From: CAYUYM01 sp964449305
GTDB lineage: Bacteria; Bacteroidota; Ignavibacteria; SZUA-365; CAYQST01
Length of the DNA: 64,000 bases
NCBI GenBank assembly: GCA_964449305.1
Contig: CAYUYM010000001.1
Location: forward strand, 1-64,000
Reading direction: 5' to 3'
The notes beneath the pieces are model-generated. The model made no database searches, was not told where the DNA came from, and worked only from the letters and a program-made list of their open reading frames with translations. Below, one piece after another: positions 1-9,260 of this stretch (position 1 is its first letter; every line of letters starts with the position of its first letter). The position numbers and the translations under genes are program-made.

Positions 1-2
1 GG

Positions 3-3000
3 ACGATCATCACCTGCAATCCTGCCTTCGCGGAGCTTGTCAGGCGGCAGCCGCACGAGCTTGTCGGTCAGAAGTACTTCGACCATCTGCACGGCATTGC
101 CCTGACCGATCTGGAGCGCTCCCTTGCATCAGCGACCCCGGACAGCCCTCTCACGGTCCATGAAGAGGTTCATGCCCGACAGGATGGAAGGCATGTCACC
201 ATGGAATGGCACACCAGGGCACTTTTCGATGCCGCCGGGATGGTGGATCACTACGTCGCCATCGGCGTGGATGTGACGCGCCGACGCATTGTCGAGGAGC
301 AGCTCTGGCGAAGTCGTGAACGCTACACCACGGTGCTGCAGACAGCCATGGATGGATTCTGGGTGACGGATCCTGCCGGGCGCCTGCTCGATGTGAACGA
401 CACGTATTGTCGCATGAGCGGCTACACACGGGAGGAACTGCTTGGTGAAGGCATCGACCTCCTCGAGGCGCTTGAAGGCCCGGGAGACATCCTCCAGCGC
501 ATCCGGGACCTCGTCGATCATGGCCCGCAGCGCTTCCAGAGCCGGCATCGACACAGGGATGGAACAGTGTTCGAGGTGGAGGTGAGCTGCCAGCATCTGC
601 CCATTGATGGCGGGATCACCGTGGCCTTCATTCGTGATCTGACCGGGGCGCGTGCCGTGGAGCAGCGCCTGCAGATGAGCGAGGAGCGGTACCGCCGCAT
701 CTTCGAGACCGTTTCGCTCGCGATCATCTACCGTGATGCCGACGGCCGCATCCTCTCCGCCAACCCCGCAGCACTGCGCCTGTTCAACGCCTCCGCATCC
801 GAGCTGCTGGGTGGACGTCTGGCTGGCGTCAGGTGGGGTGCGATCCGACAGGATGGTTCACCCCTGCCGATCGAAGAACGACCTTCGTCCGTGGCCCTGT
901 CCACCGGGCAGCAGTGCGGCCCCATGGTGGTGGGCCTCGTTGATCCTGAACGGCACAAGACCCTGTGGCTTCTCACCACCTCCATCCCGGTCCATCTGTC
1001 CGGCTCCACACACCCCGACGAGGTCATCAGCATCTATGAGGACAACACTCCGCGCCTGAAGGCCGAGCATGCATTGGAGCAGAGTGAACGGCGGTTCAGG
1101 ACGCTGGCGGAGAATTCGCTCACCGGCATCTACATCATCGCCGATGGTGTGCTGTCCTATGTGAACCCCGCGTTTGCCGCCATCTTCGGCCTCACGCCGG
1201 AGGAGGTGCTCGGTCGCCCTCCCGATGCCCTGACACACCCGGATGACAGGCACATCGTCACCGAAAGCCTGGAGCGCAGGATGCTCGGTGAGATCCCGCG
1301 TGAGAAGTACGAGATCCGCGGTGTCAGGAAGAACGGCGACATCGTCCACCTTCTCGTGCTGGGCGGTACCGAGACCCTCGATGGACGCCGGGTCGTGATC
1401 GGGAACACGGTCGACATCACGCAGCAGAAGCTTGCGGAGAACGATCTCCGAGACAAGCACCGGACACTTCAGGCCATCCTCGAGCATTTACCCATCGGCT
1501 TCGCCATCAACCGCATCTCCACGGGCGAGGCCACTTTCGTGAGCAGAAGGTTCTGCGAGATCTACGGCGTCAGTCTCGACGAGCTCACCTCGGTCGACAC
1601 CTTCTTTGATCTCGTCTATCAGGATCCGGAGCAGCGCGAAGCACTCCGTGCAAAGGTCTCCGAGGACGTTGCGAGCGGTGATCCCTCCCGCATGCACTGG
1701 GACGACATCCACTTCGTGACCCGCGCCGGTGAGCACCGCATCATTACCGCCAGCAACATCCCGTTGATGGAACAGGACATGATCATCTCCATTGTGCAGG
1801 ACATGACCTCGGCCCGCCATGCGGAGGAGGAACTGGAGCAGTCGCACCGCCTGATGCAGTACATCATCGAACACAACCGCAGCGCCATCGCCGTGCATGA
1901 CCGCGACCTGCGGTACGTCTATGTGAGCCGCAAATACCTCGACGATTACCACATCGCCGAGGACATCATCGGACGGCATCACTATGAGGTTTTTCCCGAT
2001 CTCCCACAGAAATGGCGCGATGTTCATCAACTGGCCCTGCAGGGGCGGGTGTCCAGCGCGGAGGACGACATCTTTGAACGGGCCGATGGAACGGTGGAAT
2101 GGACGCGCTGGGAATGCCGCCCATGGTATGAGGCCGATGAAACGGTGGGGGGCTTCATCATCTATACGGAAATGATCACAGAACGGAAACGGGCCGAGAT
2201 CAAACTCGCGGAGTCCCAGGCCCACCTCGAGGCCGTGGTCAACAGCACCAGGGACCTGATCTGGTCTGTCGATCCCGACCGCTTTGGTCTGCTCGGATGG
2301 AATCTTGCGCTTCAGGAGGCCCTGCAACGGATGCGGGGAATGGAGGTCACCGTCGGGTGCACACCATCGGAGCTGTATGATGATGATCCGTGCGTCGCCG
2401 AGCGCTGGGTGTCCATGTATCGCCGCGTCCTGACCGATGGTCCCTACACCACGGAATACAGCCTGGCCAGTGGGGATGGAATCCTGCATCTGAGTTTCAA
2501 CATCCTCGTGCGCAAGGATCAGGTGTTCGGCATCTCGGTGTTTGGCAAGGACATCACCGGCTCCAAGCGCATGCAGGTGGAGCTCGTCGCTGCGAAGGAG
2601 GCCGCCGAAGGCAGCGACCGCCTGAAGTCGTCCCTGCTCCTGAATCTCAACCACGAGTTCCGCACGCCCATGAACGGCATCCTCGGCTTTGCCGCCCTGA
2701 TCGGTGATCGCAGCCAGGATGCGGAGGTCAAGCGCATGGCCCAGTCCATCACAAAGGCTGGTGAGCGACTCATGAAGACCCTGTCCGACATCGTGGATTT
2801 TGCACAGCTCCAGTCCAACGCGGTGCAGATGAGCCGCACTCGCGTCGATGTCACCGCCCGCGTCCAGACGCTTGTCCACGGATTCGAGCTCCGTGCCCGC
2901 GAGCGCCACCTCACCGTGTCGTTCTCCATGACCGGATCCATCGATGCCGTGGTCGATGCGACACTCCTGGACCGCGCCATCAGCGAGGTGGTCGACAATG

Positions 3001-3761
3001 CCATCAAATTCACTCCGTCGGGCTCCATCTTTGTGGATGTTGACACCGTGATCTGGCAGGGCGTTCCCACCGCAGAGGTCCGCGTCACCGACACGGGCAT
3101 CGGCATCGATCCCCGCAACCACGGCATCATCTTCGAGTCGTTCCGGCAGGTGAGCGAAGGCTTCAACCGCAGTCATGAAGGGTCCGGTCTGGGCCTCACC
3201 ATCGCCCAGCTCATCGTGGAGCTCATGGGAGGCGGCATCGAGCTCCAGAGCACACCCGGCCGCGGTTCCACCTTCATACTCCGTGTCCCAACGGGCGTGA
3301 CCGCATCGATGGGAATACCGGCGCGGCAGACCACCCCCACTGTCACGGAACACCCGCGGCCCGACCGACTCCGGCTGCTCCTGGTGGAGGACAACGAGGA
3401 GAACGCCTACATCACCCGGATGTATCTCAAGCAGGTGGCCGATGTGGATGTGGCGGCGGATGCGGTCACTGCCATCGACAAGGTCCGGTGGAACAGCTAC
3501 GACGCCATCCTCATGGACATCAACCTCGGCTCCGGTGTCGACGGCCTTGAAGCCACACGTCGGATCCGTGAACTGCCGGAATATACATCAATCCCCATCG
3601 TCGCACTCACGGGCTACACCCTGCACGCCGACAAGGACAGGCTCATCGCCGGCGGCTGCAGTCATTATCTTGGCAAGCCCTTCACACGGCGGCGGCTGCT
3701 CCAGGTTCTCGACGAGCTGTTCCCGAGGGGCCTGACAACTGCGGCTCCGCCTGAGCATTGA
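3..3761 (+). CDS. Multi-PAS hybrid sensor histidine kinase with C-terminal receiver (5' end outside window)
   Basis: The frame is open from the first codon at base 3, and the codons before the first ATG (201) already encode a PAS domain (residues TIITCNPAF), so the gene starts upstream of the window. Seven PAS-like repeats can be seen, each opening with a pattern such as SERRFRTLAENS or SEERYRRIFETV. They are followed by a HisKA H-box (LNHEFRTPMNG, phosphoacceptor His at about visible residue 884), an HATPase domain (N-box DNAIKF, DTGIGID, GSGLGLTIAQL) and a receiver domain with acidic pair VEDNEEN, Asp at about residue 1172 (AILMDINLG) and Lys in GKPFT. No membrane segment lies in the visible part. 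It is probably a signal-integrating kinase that passes phosphate to its own receiver. The signal and downstream partner are unknown, and no response regulator gene is adjacent. Confidence 0.93.
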   Translation, partial: TIITCNPAFAELVRRQPHELVGQKYFDHLHGIALTDLERSLASATPDSPLTVHEEVHARQDGRHVTMEWHTRALFDAAGMVDHYVAIGVDVTRRRIVEEQLWRSRERYTTVLQTAMDGFWVTDPAGRLLDVNDTYCRMSGYTREELLGEGIDLLEALEGPGDILQRIRDLVDHGPQRFQSRHRHRDGTVFEVEVSCQHLPIDGGITVAFIRDLTGARAVEQRLQMSEERYRRIFETVSLAIIYRDADGRILSANPAALRLFNASASELLGGRLAGVRWGAIRQDGSPLPIEERPSSVALSTGQQCGPMVVGLVDPERHKTLWLLTTSIPVHLSGSTHPDEVISIYEDNTPRLKAEHALEQSERRFRTLAENSLTGIYIIADGVLSYVNPAFAAIFGLTPEEVLGRPPDALTHPDDRHIVTESLERRMLGEIPREKYEIRGVRKNGDIVHLLVLGGTETLDGRRVVIGNTVDITQQKLAENDLRDKHRTLQAILEHLPIGFAINRISTGEATFVSRRFCEIYGVSLDELTSVDTFFDLVYQDPEQREALRAKVSEDVASGDPSRMHWDDIHFVTRAGEHRIITASNIPLMEQDMIISIVQDMTSARHAEEELEQSHRLMQYIIEHNRSAIAVHDRDLRYVYVSRKYLDDYHIAEDIIGRHHYEVFPDLPQKWRDVHQLALQGRVSSAEDDIFERADGTVEWTRWECRPWYEADETVGGFIIYTEMITERKRAEIKLAESQAHLEAVVNSTRDLIWSVDPDRFGLLGWNLALQEALQRMRGMEVTVGCTPSELYDDDPCVAERWVSMYRRVLTDGPYTTEYSLASGDGILHLSFNILVRKDQVFGISVFGKDITGSKRMQVELVAAKEAAEGSDRLKSSLLLNLNHEFRTPMNGILGFAALIGDRSQDAEVKRMAQSITKAGERLMKTLSDIVDFAQLQSNAVQMSRTRVDVTARVQTLVHGFELRARERHLTVSFSMTGSIDAVVDATLLDRAISEVVDNAIKFTPSGSIFVDVDTVIWQGVPTAEVRVTDTGIGIDPRNHGIIFESFRQVSEGFNRSHEGSGLGLTIAQLIVELMGGGIELQSTPGRGSTFILRVPTGVTASMGIPARQTTPTVTEHPRPDRLRLLLVEDNEENAYITRMYLKQVADVDVAADAVTAIDKVRWNSYDAILMDINLGSGVDGLEATRRIRELPEYTSIPIVALTGYTLHADKDRLIAGGCSHYLGKPFTRRRLLQVLDELFPRGLTTAAPPEH

Positions 3762-3800
3762 GCAAACCCGCCCGCACCTGCACAGCCGCCTGAGCCGGCC

Positions 3801-4337
3801 TCAGCGGAGCGCGGGGAGGTATCGTTCCCCGATCACCAACCGATGATGGCGTTCGTGCCCCGCGAGGATCCACGCGATGGCGCGGACAGTGAGGCCCTTC
3901 CCATCCGCGATGCCGCTCATGCTCCACATCGCCTCGTCGAAACTCCGCAGCAGGGCGATGGAGCTGTTCCGGACGAGGGCGAACTCCTCCGCCAGCGATG
4001 CGACCGTCCGCTGATCGAAGCGCCCGGCGGGGGTGAAACGGTTTTCGTCATAGCCGGGAAGGGGACCCGCATCACCCCGGGCGAACCACAGGGCGCGGCA
4101 GGCAAAGATCCTCTCCCCGTCGATCACGTGGCCGACCACCTCGCGGATGCTCCACTTGTCCGGAGCGTAGCGGTGAAGCGATTCCTCGTCCTGAAGCGCA
4201 GTGAGAAACGCCCCTGTCGCGTCACGCTGTGCTTCGAGCGTGGAGAGGATGTCACCATCCGGGGCGCAGGCGATGTAGCCGTGATAATACGGGGCGCATT
4301 CCTCCGGGAGCGGGCGGATGCTGCGGAATGTGGGCAT
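3801..4337 (-). CDS. DinB/YfiT-like four-helix-bundle protein
   Basis: This 178-aa protein matches the DinB_2 pattern. DKWSIREVVGHVIDGERIF holds the first metal-ligand His and GHERHHRLVIGERYL near the C-terminus holds the others, so three-His metal binding is likely. Family members are putative metal-dependent thiol transferases or hydrolases; a specific reaction cannot be assigned. The frame is open up to 4421, but the ATG at 4337 is preceded by AAGGAAA at a good distance and begins the family-like MPTFRSIRPLP, so it is taken as the start. The gene is divergent from the MFS gene and converges on the hybrid kinase gene, ending 40 bp from it. Confidence 0.82.
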   Translation of the reverse strand: MPTFRSIRPLPEECAPYYHGYIACAPDGDILSTLEAQRDATGAFLTALQDEESLHRYAPDKWSIREVVGHVIDGERIFACRALWFARGDAGPLPGYDENRFTPAGRFDQRTVASLAEEFALVRNSSIALLRSFDEAMWSMSGIADGKGLTVRAIAWILAGHERHHRLVIGERYLPALR

Positions 4338-4432
4338 GCGGTTTTCCTTCAATGCTGTGGGACACGCCGCAATATGGGAATTTCCCGGATTCCGGACTGC
4401 GAACATGCACGCCATCATCATCCCGCACGGCC

Positions 4433-4463
4433 TTGCATGCTGTGGGAATTTTCGCTAATTATC
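4433..4463 (+). promoter_or_regulatory. Candidate Bacteroidota-type promoter of the MFS gene
   Basis: TTG (4433-4435), a 20-nt spacer, then TAATTATC (4456-4463) fits the -33/-7 layout seen repeatedly in this window. The implied start of transcription is about 20 bases before the ATG at 4490. Confidence 0.45.
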
Positions 4464-4489
4464 CCCGGTTTTATCAATCCGGGGCATCA

Positions 4490-5743
4490 ATGCGCGACAA
4501 AAAAGCATCCCATCCCGTCCTCAACCTGTTCGTCATCACCGCGGCGCTCGGGTACTTTGTGGACATGTACGACCTGCTGTTGTTCGGCATCGTCCGTGTC
4601 CCCAGCCTCAGGGCGCTTGGCCTTGAGGGGCAGAAGCTCATGGACATCGGCATGCTGCTTCTCAACACGCAGATGGCGGGCATGCTCATCGGCGGCATTC
4701 TGTGGGGCGTGCTGGGTGACAAGAAGGGGCGGCTCAACGTGCTCTTCGGCTCCATCCTCCTGTACTCCATCGCCAACATCGCCAATGCCTTCGTCACCAG
4801 TGTGCCACAGTACGTCGTTGCGCGTTTCGTCGCGGGCGTGGGGCTCGCCGGCGAGCTGGGGGCCGCGATCACGCTCGTGAGTGAGGTGCTCCCGACGCAT
4901 CTGCGCGGGTATGGGACGGCCCTCGTCGCTTCCATCGGCATCATGGGATCCGTGACGGCGGCCTTCATCGGCGATTTCCTGCCGTGGCAGACGGCCTACC
5001 TCGTGGGCGGAGGACTCGGCCTGCTCCTGCTGGTGATGCGTCTGAAAATGTTCGAACCCCTGCTGTTCATCCATGTCAAAGGGTCCTCCGTCCGGAAGGG
5101 GGATTTCATCAGCCTGTTCACGAACCGTGAACGCCTCCTGAAGTACCTCACCTGCATTGTCATCGGCCTGCCCACATGGTATGTCGTCGGCATCCTCATC
5201 ACCTTCTCGCCGGAGTTCGCACGCGTGCTCGGCGTCACGGGCCAGATCAACGCCGGCCGCACCATCATGTTCACCTACATCGGCCTTGCCATCGGCGACA
5301 TCGTGTCGGGCTTCGGCAGCCAGATCATCAGGAGCAGGAAGAAGACGGTGTGGGCCTTCCAGATCCTGGCCTTCATCCTCGTGGGCATCTATCTCTTCGC
5401 CCGTGGATTGAGTCCGGAAGCGTTCTACGCCCTCACGCTGATGATCGGTTTCGCGATCGGATACTGGGCGGTGTTCGTCACCATCGGTGCGGAGCAGTTC
5501 GGGACGAATCTCCGCGCCACGGTTGCCACCACGGTCCCCAACTTCGTGCGCGGCGCCACCGTCCCCATCACGCTCTTCTTCACCATGGTGGCTGGGTACA
5601 CCGACATCATCACCTCCGCCATCATTGTCGGCATCGTGATCTTCGGCATCACCTTCATCGCCCTCTGGCGCCTCGAGGAGTCCTATCACAAGGACATGGA
5701 CTTCCTGGAACAGTACGACGACGCCCCCACGCGCACACCATGA
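4490..5743 (+). CDS. Major facilitator superfamily transporter
   Basis: A 417-aa polytopic inner-membrane protein with about twelve hydrophobic segments. The loop GGILWGVLGDKKGRLNVLFG after TM2 is the MFS motif A (G-x3-D-x2-G-R). ARFVAGVGLAGELG in TM4 and LPTHLRGYGTA after it resemble the metabolite:H+ symporter (sialate/aromatic-acid) branch. The substrate cannot be read from the sequence. The start at 4490 is chosen because it begins just before the first membrane segment and lies downstream of a promoter-like element; the longer open frame (from 4229) would run antisense through the DinB gene. Monocistronic by layout. Confidence 0.85.
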   Translation: MRDKKASHPVLNLFVITAALGYFVDMYDLLLFGIVRVPSLRALGLEGQKLMDIGMLLLNTQMAGMLIGGILWGVLGDKKGRLNVLFGSILLYSIANIANAFVTSVPQYVVARFVAGVGLAGELGAAITLVSEVLPTHLRGYGTALVASIGIMGSVTAAFIGDFLPWQTAYLVGGGLGLLLLVMRLKMFEPLLFIHVKGSSVRKGDFISLFTNRERLLKYLTCIVIGLPTWYVVGILITFSPEFARVLGVTGQINAGRTIMFTYIGLAIGDIVSGFGSQIIRSRKKTVWAFQILAFILVGIYLFARGLSPEAFYALTLMIGFAIGYWAVFVTIGAEQFGTNLRATVATTVPNFVRGATVPITLFFTMVAGYTDIITSAIIVGIVIFGITFIALWRLEESYHKDMDFLEQYDDAPTRTP

Positions 5744-5774
5744 TTGCACTTCTCCCGAAAAACACGTACCATTC
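5744..5774 (+). promoter_or_regulatory. Candidate promoter of the exported protein gene
   Basis: TTG (5744-5746), a 20-nt spacer and TACCATTC (5767-5774) lie about 50 bases before the ATG at 5825, directly after the MFS stop codon. Confidence 0.4.
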
Positions 5775-5824
5775 CACAAAATCCTGACGTCGCAGTACTC
5801 ATCCCACGTTTACCCGGAGGTCTC

Positions 5825-7513
5825 ATGAAACGTCACATGTACGGTATGGCGGCCATTGCCGTGCTCATTGCCGTGCTTCTCATCCCGCTGCAGGGCGTGC
5901 GGGCGCAATTCGGACTCGACAAACTCAAGAAGGAGGCGGACAAGGCGTCGAACACGCTGAAGTCGGCCGGGGTGACCAAGGAATGCGAGCCCCTCACCAA
6001 GCTCAAGGACCGCCTGAAGATGATCCGCACCGCGATGGAAGGCAGGGATGAAACGTCGTGCAGGATCCACTTCTCCCAGGCGAAGAATTTCCGCGAGGAG
6101 GCGGAGAAGCAGTGCCCGGGTCCGGAATTGACGGCGGCGGTGGCCGAGCTCTCGGCGAGCGAGGAGGAGTGGAAGACGCAGCAGGCCGGGGCCGCCTCGG
6201 CAGCGGGAAACCGTGATGCGGATCTCGAGACGCTGCGCCAGGCGAAGTTCAAGATGTGGGAACTCGACAACCACTATGGCGCGTCGTGGTCCAGTGGCTA
6301 CTATGGCGCCAAGGACAACGCTCCGAAGTTCTACGCCATCTGCAAGGAGATCGACTACCCGGGCCTCATCAAGAAGCTTGATGCCATCATGGCGCGCAAC
6401 CCCGATTTCATGGAGCCGCAGCGTGAGCCCCGCGGTTACTACGACGACGTGAAGGAACGCTACGCAAAGTTCGTCGAGTTCGTGGAGGACGGCCTCACGA
6501 AGAAGGTCAACAACTGCATCGAGGAGGCCTACAGCCTGAAGGCCCAGGGGAAGTCCTCCCTCTCCAAGGCCCAGGAGATGGCCGAGGCCGCGGTGACGGG
6601 CTGCCAGGCCGCGCTCCTCATGATCCCCGGACATGCCGGCATGACCAGGCTTCTGCAGCAGGCCCAGGCGACGCTCGACAAGGTGGGCGGCGAGGCCGAC
6701 GCGCTCTACACGTCCGCCTTCCACAAACAGAATGCGGGTAAGATCGTCTTCTCGAAACAGCGGGTGGAGCTGAAGAAGGAGAATCCCGCCGCCATGCAGA
6801 ACAACTTTGTCGGTGGCGACCTTGTCTACGGCATGATCTACTGCAATAAGACCTGGAAGGAAGCCACGGGCGGAGACTATAACGTCCACATCATCATCCA
6901 GGTGGATGGAGTCCAGAAGGCCGAGCATCGCTTCAAGATGCGTCGCGAGCTCTGGGATGCCACATACCTCACAATGGAATTCGTCCCCGATCCACAGACC
7001 ATGGAAACCCAGGGGGCGGTGAAATACTCGAAGGCCTTCGCCGAGCTCTCACCGCGTCCGCACAAGGTCTCCGTCATCTGCCAGCATGAAAGCTACGACG
7101 GCCCCATCGCCACCGGAGAATTTGATCTCGATCTGTCCGATGGTGCCGACAAGATGGAGGCCCTGTACAAGGGCATGGTGGCCGCCCAGATGGCGAAGAT
7201 CCGCATGCCCGAGGCGGCCCGCAAGGATCCCGCCATGGAGAAGGACATGCTCGCCGCCGTGTCCGACTGGCCTGGCAAGGCCCTGCGTGCCGTGATCACG
7301 GATGCAGACTGGACCACGCACCGCAACCCCATCAGCGGGGCCATCGAGTTCCGCTCCATGCACGGTGCCATCGCCTTCAAGCTCCCTGAAGGCAACTGCC
7401 GGATGTTCTGGCTCGATTTCCGCCAGATGTACAATGGAAAAGGCTACGGCAAAACCGACGACTACGCAGTGGGCGATTCCGAGGACATCCCCTGCGAAAA
7501 TGTCATGAAGTGA
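5825..7513 (+). CDS. Exported protein of unknown function
   Basis: A 562-aa protein with a clear Sec signal peptide (MKRH... hydrophobic core, likely cleavage before QFGLD near residue 28) and a strong ribosome site (CCCGGAGGTCTC) before the ATG. The N-terminal half of the mature protein is rich in Lys, Glu and Ala and looks helical, with several Cys spaced through residues 60-160. The C-terminal half looks more beta-rich (for example NVHIIIQVDG). No family is recognised and no lipobox or T9SS tail is present, so a periplasmic protein is the best guess. Its stop codon overlaps the convergent STAS gene by 11 bp. Confidence 0.75.
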   Translation: MKRHMYGMAAIAVLIAVLLIPLQGVRAQFGLDKLKKEADKASNTLKSAGVTKECEPLTKLKDRLKMIRTAMEGRDETSCRIHFSQAKNFREEAEKQCPGPELTAAVAELSASEEEWKTQQAGAASAAGNRDADLETLRQAKFKMWELDNHYGASWSSGYYGAKDNAPKFYAICKEIDYPGLIKKLDAIMARNPDFMEPQREPRGYYDDVKERYAKFVEFVEDGLTKKVNNCIEEAYSLKAQGKSSLSKAQEMAEAAVTGCQAALLMIPGHAGMTRLLQQAQATLDKVGGEADALYTSAFHKQNAGKIVFSKQRVELKKENPAAMQNNFVGGDLVYGMIYCNKTWKEATGGDYNVHIIIQVDGVQKAEHRFKMRRELWDATYLTMEFVPDPQTMETQGAVKYSKAFAELSPRPHKVSVICQHESYDGPIATGEFDLDLSDGADKMEALYKGMVAAQMAKIRMPEAARKDPAMEKDMLAAVSDWPGKALRAVITDADWTTHRNPISGAIEFRSMHGAIAFKLPEGNCRMFWLDFRQMYNGKGYGKTDDYAVGDSEDIPCENVMK

Positions 7514-7841
7514 TCCCCGCCCTGGCGGCATCCACCGTCTCCGTGATGGTGAAGATCGAGGAGAACCCGGCAATGTCGAACACCTCCCTGATGTGCGGGC
7601 GAAGCGCGGCGATGACGATCTTCCCGTCCACGCTCTTCAGCTTCTTCGCCGCCATGAGGAGGACACGGAGACCCGCGCTGCTCACATAATCGAGTGACGA
7701 GAAGTCGATCACGAGTTTCCTGGCCCCGCCATCAATGATGGTGACGAGCTGTGCCTCACATTGCGGTGAGGTGTTGGAATCAAGCCGTTCGGTGATGGAT
7801 ACAATGGTGACGCCGTTGACAGTTTCCTGAAGTACTTCCAT
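7503..7841 (-). CDS. STAS-domain anti-sigma factor antagonist (RsbV/SpoIIAA type)
   Basis: A 112-aa single STAS domain. DFSSLDYVSSAGLRVLL contains the Ser-Ser motif where the cognate kinase phosphorylates RsbV-type proteins. The ATG at 7841 is preferred over an upstream GTG (7874) because GGAG lies 6 bases before it. It is the last gene of the long minus-strand cluster, 51 bp after the RsbW-like kinase, the classic partner-switch pair. In this family the unphosphorylated form sequesters the kinase or anti-sigma protein and the phosphorylated form does not. The PP2C protein encoded upstream (13360-14559) is the obvious candidate phosphatase; that link is inferred. Confidence 0.88.
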   Translation of the reverse strand: MEVLQETVNGVTIVSITERLDSNTSPQCEAQLVTIIDGGARKLVIDFSSLDYVSSAGLRVLLMAAKKLKSVDGKIVIAALRPHIREVFDIAGFSSIFTITETVDAARAGITS

Positions 7842-7892
7842 TTGCTGCTCCGAAATGATATGGTGATTGATCACGTGTGATTCGTTGTGCTG

Positions 7893-8327
7893 TCAGACAG
7901 CCTCCGCCCCGCCGAGACGCTTGCGAAGCGTGAGGATGTTCCGCCCGTCGATGCGCTCGTAACGGACGTCGTCCATCATGTTCCGGACAAAGAAGATGCC
8001 GAGACCTCCGATGCGCCTGTCCTCAAGCGCCGCGGTGACGTCCGGATCGGGCATGTCCAGCGGGTTGAAGGGGCGGGCGTCGTCCATGAGAACCACGTCG
8101 AGCTGGTCGTCCTCCCGGGTGAAGCGGATGATGATGTCGCGCCCGGTCTCTCCGTCGTCGTAGCCGTAGGAGATGATGTTGGTGATGAGCTCGTCGAGGC
8201 AGAGCTGGACCGCCTGGGAAACGGCAGGTGCGAGTTCCCAGATGCGGACAAGGTTCTCGAAGAAGGGCCACACTCTTCCGATCTCCGTGAGGGTGTTGTG
8301 TATGGTGATGGTGGACGACTGGGTCAT
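7893..8327 (-). CDS. RsbW-like anti-sigma factor / serine kinase (HATPase)
   Basis: A 144-aa GHKL ATPase domain only. The N-box is CLDELITNIISYGYDD and the G-box is RIGGLGIFFVRNMMDDV, both in the arrangement typical of RsbW/SpoIIAB switch kinases that phosphorylate STAS proteins. There is no transmembrane or sensor part, so it should be cytoplasmic. It lies between the ABC ATPase gene (76 bp upstream) and the STAS gene (51 bp downstream), all in one direction. No sigma factor is encoded next to it, so its target could be a distant sigma factor or another protein. Confidence 0.87.
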   Translation of the reverse strand: MTQSSTITIHNTLTEIGRVWPFFENLVRIWELAPAVSQAVQLCLDELITNIISYGYDDGETGRDIIIRFTREDDQLDVVLMDDARPFNPLDMPDPDVTAALEDRRIGGLGIFFVRNMMDDVRYERIDGRNILTLRKRLGGAEAV

Positions 8328-8403
8328 GGTGCGGGTGTGGTGATGAAAGTCGTGGACAGCGCCTGCAATATCGCGAATCCGGTGGTAATGTCTTCGGCGT
8401 GGG

Positions 8404-9216
8404 TCACCGGTATTCCTCGCGGAAGGCGGCGATCATCTCCGGTGTGAGGTTCTCGCTCTTGCGGATCTCGGAGAACTTGTTGAGAAGATCCCCGACGCCC
8501 AGCATGCGCTTGTCCGTGGCGGTGAGGCTTTCAACGATGCGACCCCGATGGAGCATGATGGTGCGCGTGCCGAGGTCGAGCGCCTGCTGCATGCTGTGCG
8601 TCACCATGAGCGTGGTGAGCTGTGCCGCCTCCACGAAGCGTTTTGTGAGTGAGATGATCTGCGCCGCGCTGCGGGGGTCCAGTGCGGCGGTGTGTTCGTC
8701 GAGCAGCAGCACGCGCGGCCTGCGCAGCACCGCCATCAGCAGCGTGATCGCCTGCCGCTGCCCGCCCGACAGCGATCCGATCGCGTTCTGCATGCGGTCC
8801 TCGAGTTTCATCTCCAGCAGGGAGACGTGGGTGCGGTACTCCTGCATGCGTGCGGCGGTGAGGCCGGGTCGCGGCAGATGCCGCTGCCCGCGCAGCCAGG
8901 CGAGATGGAGATTCTCCGCGATGGTCATGCCCGGGGCGGTGCCGGTGAAGGGGTTCTGAAACACGCGCGCCACGGCCGTCGCCCGCCGGTGCTCCTGCCG
9001 CCGCGTCATGTCGATTCCGTCAATCCGTATCGTGCCCGTGTCCGGCAGGAAGCTCCCCGCAATCGCGTTGAGCAGGGTGGATTTGCCGGAACCGTTCGTG
9101 CCGATGAGCGTGATGAACTCGCCCTCCGGCACATCGAGCTCGATGCCCTGCAGGGCGCGCACCTCGTTGACGGTGCCGGGGTTGAAGGTCTTGGTCAGTC
9201 CACTGATGGTGATCAT
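8404..9216 (-). CDS. ABC transporter ATP-binding protein
   Basis: A 270-aa ATPase with Walker A GTNGSGKST, Q-loop RVFQNPFTGT, signature LSGGQRQAITLL, Walker B VLLLDEHTAALD and H-loop MVTHSM. Its length and sequence style match the ATPases that work with ABC_sub_bind (TrpX-like) binding proteins and BPD_transp_2 permeases. The gene begins 44 bp after the permease-binding protein fusion gene, and the two would form one importer: one ATPase, one permease and two fused periplasmic binding domains. Substrate unknown; amino acids such as Trp or Tyr are the usual guess for the family. Confidence 0.92.
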   Translation of the reverse strand: MITISGLTKTFNPGTVNEVRALQGIELDVPEGEFITLIGTNGSGKSTLLNAIAGSFLPDTGTIRIDGIDMTRRQEHRRATAVARVFQNPFTGTAPGMTIAENLHLAWLRGQRHLPRPGLTAARMQEYRTHVSLLEMKLEDRMQNAIGSLSGGQRQAITLLMAVLRRPRVLLLDEHTAALDPRSAAQIISLTKRFVEAAQLTTLMVTHSMQQALDLGTRTIMLHRGRIVESLTATDKRMLGVGDLLNKFSEIRKSENLTPEMIAAFREEYR

Positions 9217-9260
9217 GGGGTGTGCGCGTCGTTGTGTGAAAGGATGGTCCCGGGCCGCCG

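Noticed and set aside
1488..3353. Long minus-strand open frame opposite the hybrid kinase gene
   Set aside because: No domain; the plus strand encodes PAS, kinase and receiver domains continuously.
4229..4489. Longer N-terminus for the MFS transporter
   Set aside because: The extra stretch is antisense to the DinB gene, lies upstream of the promoter candidate and has no membrane helix.
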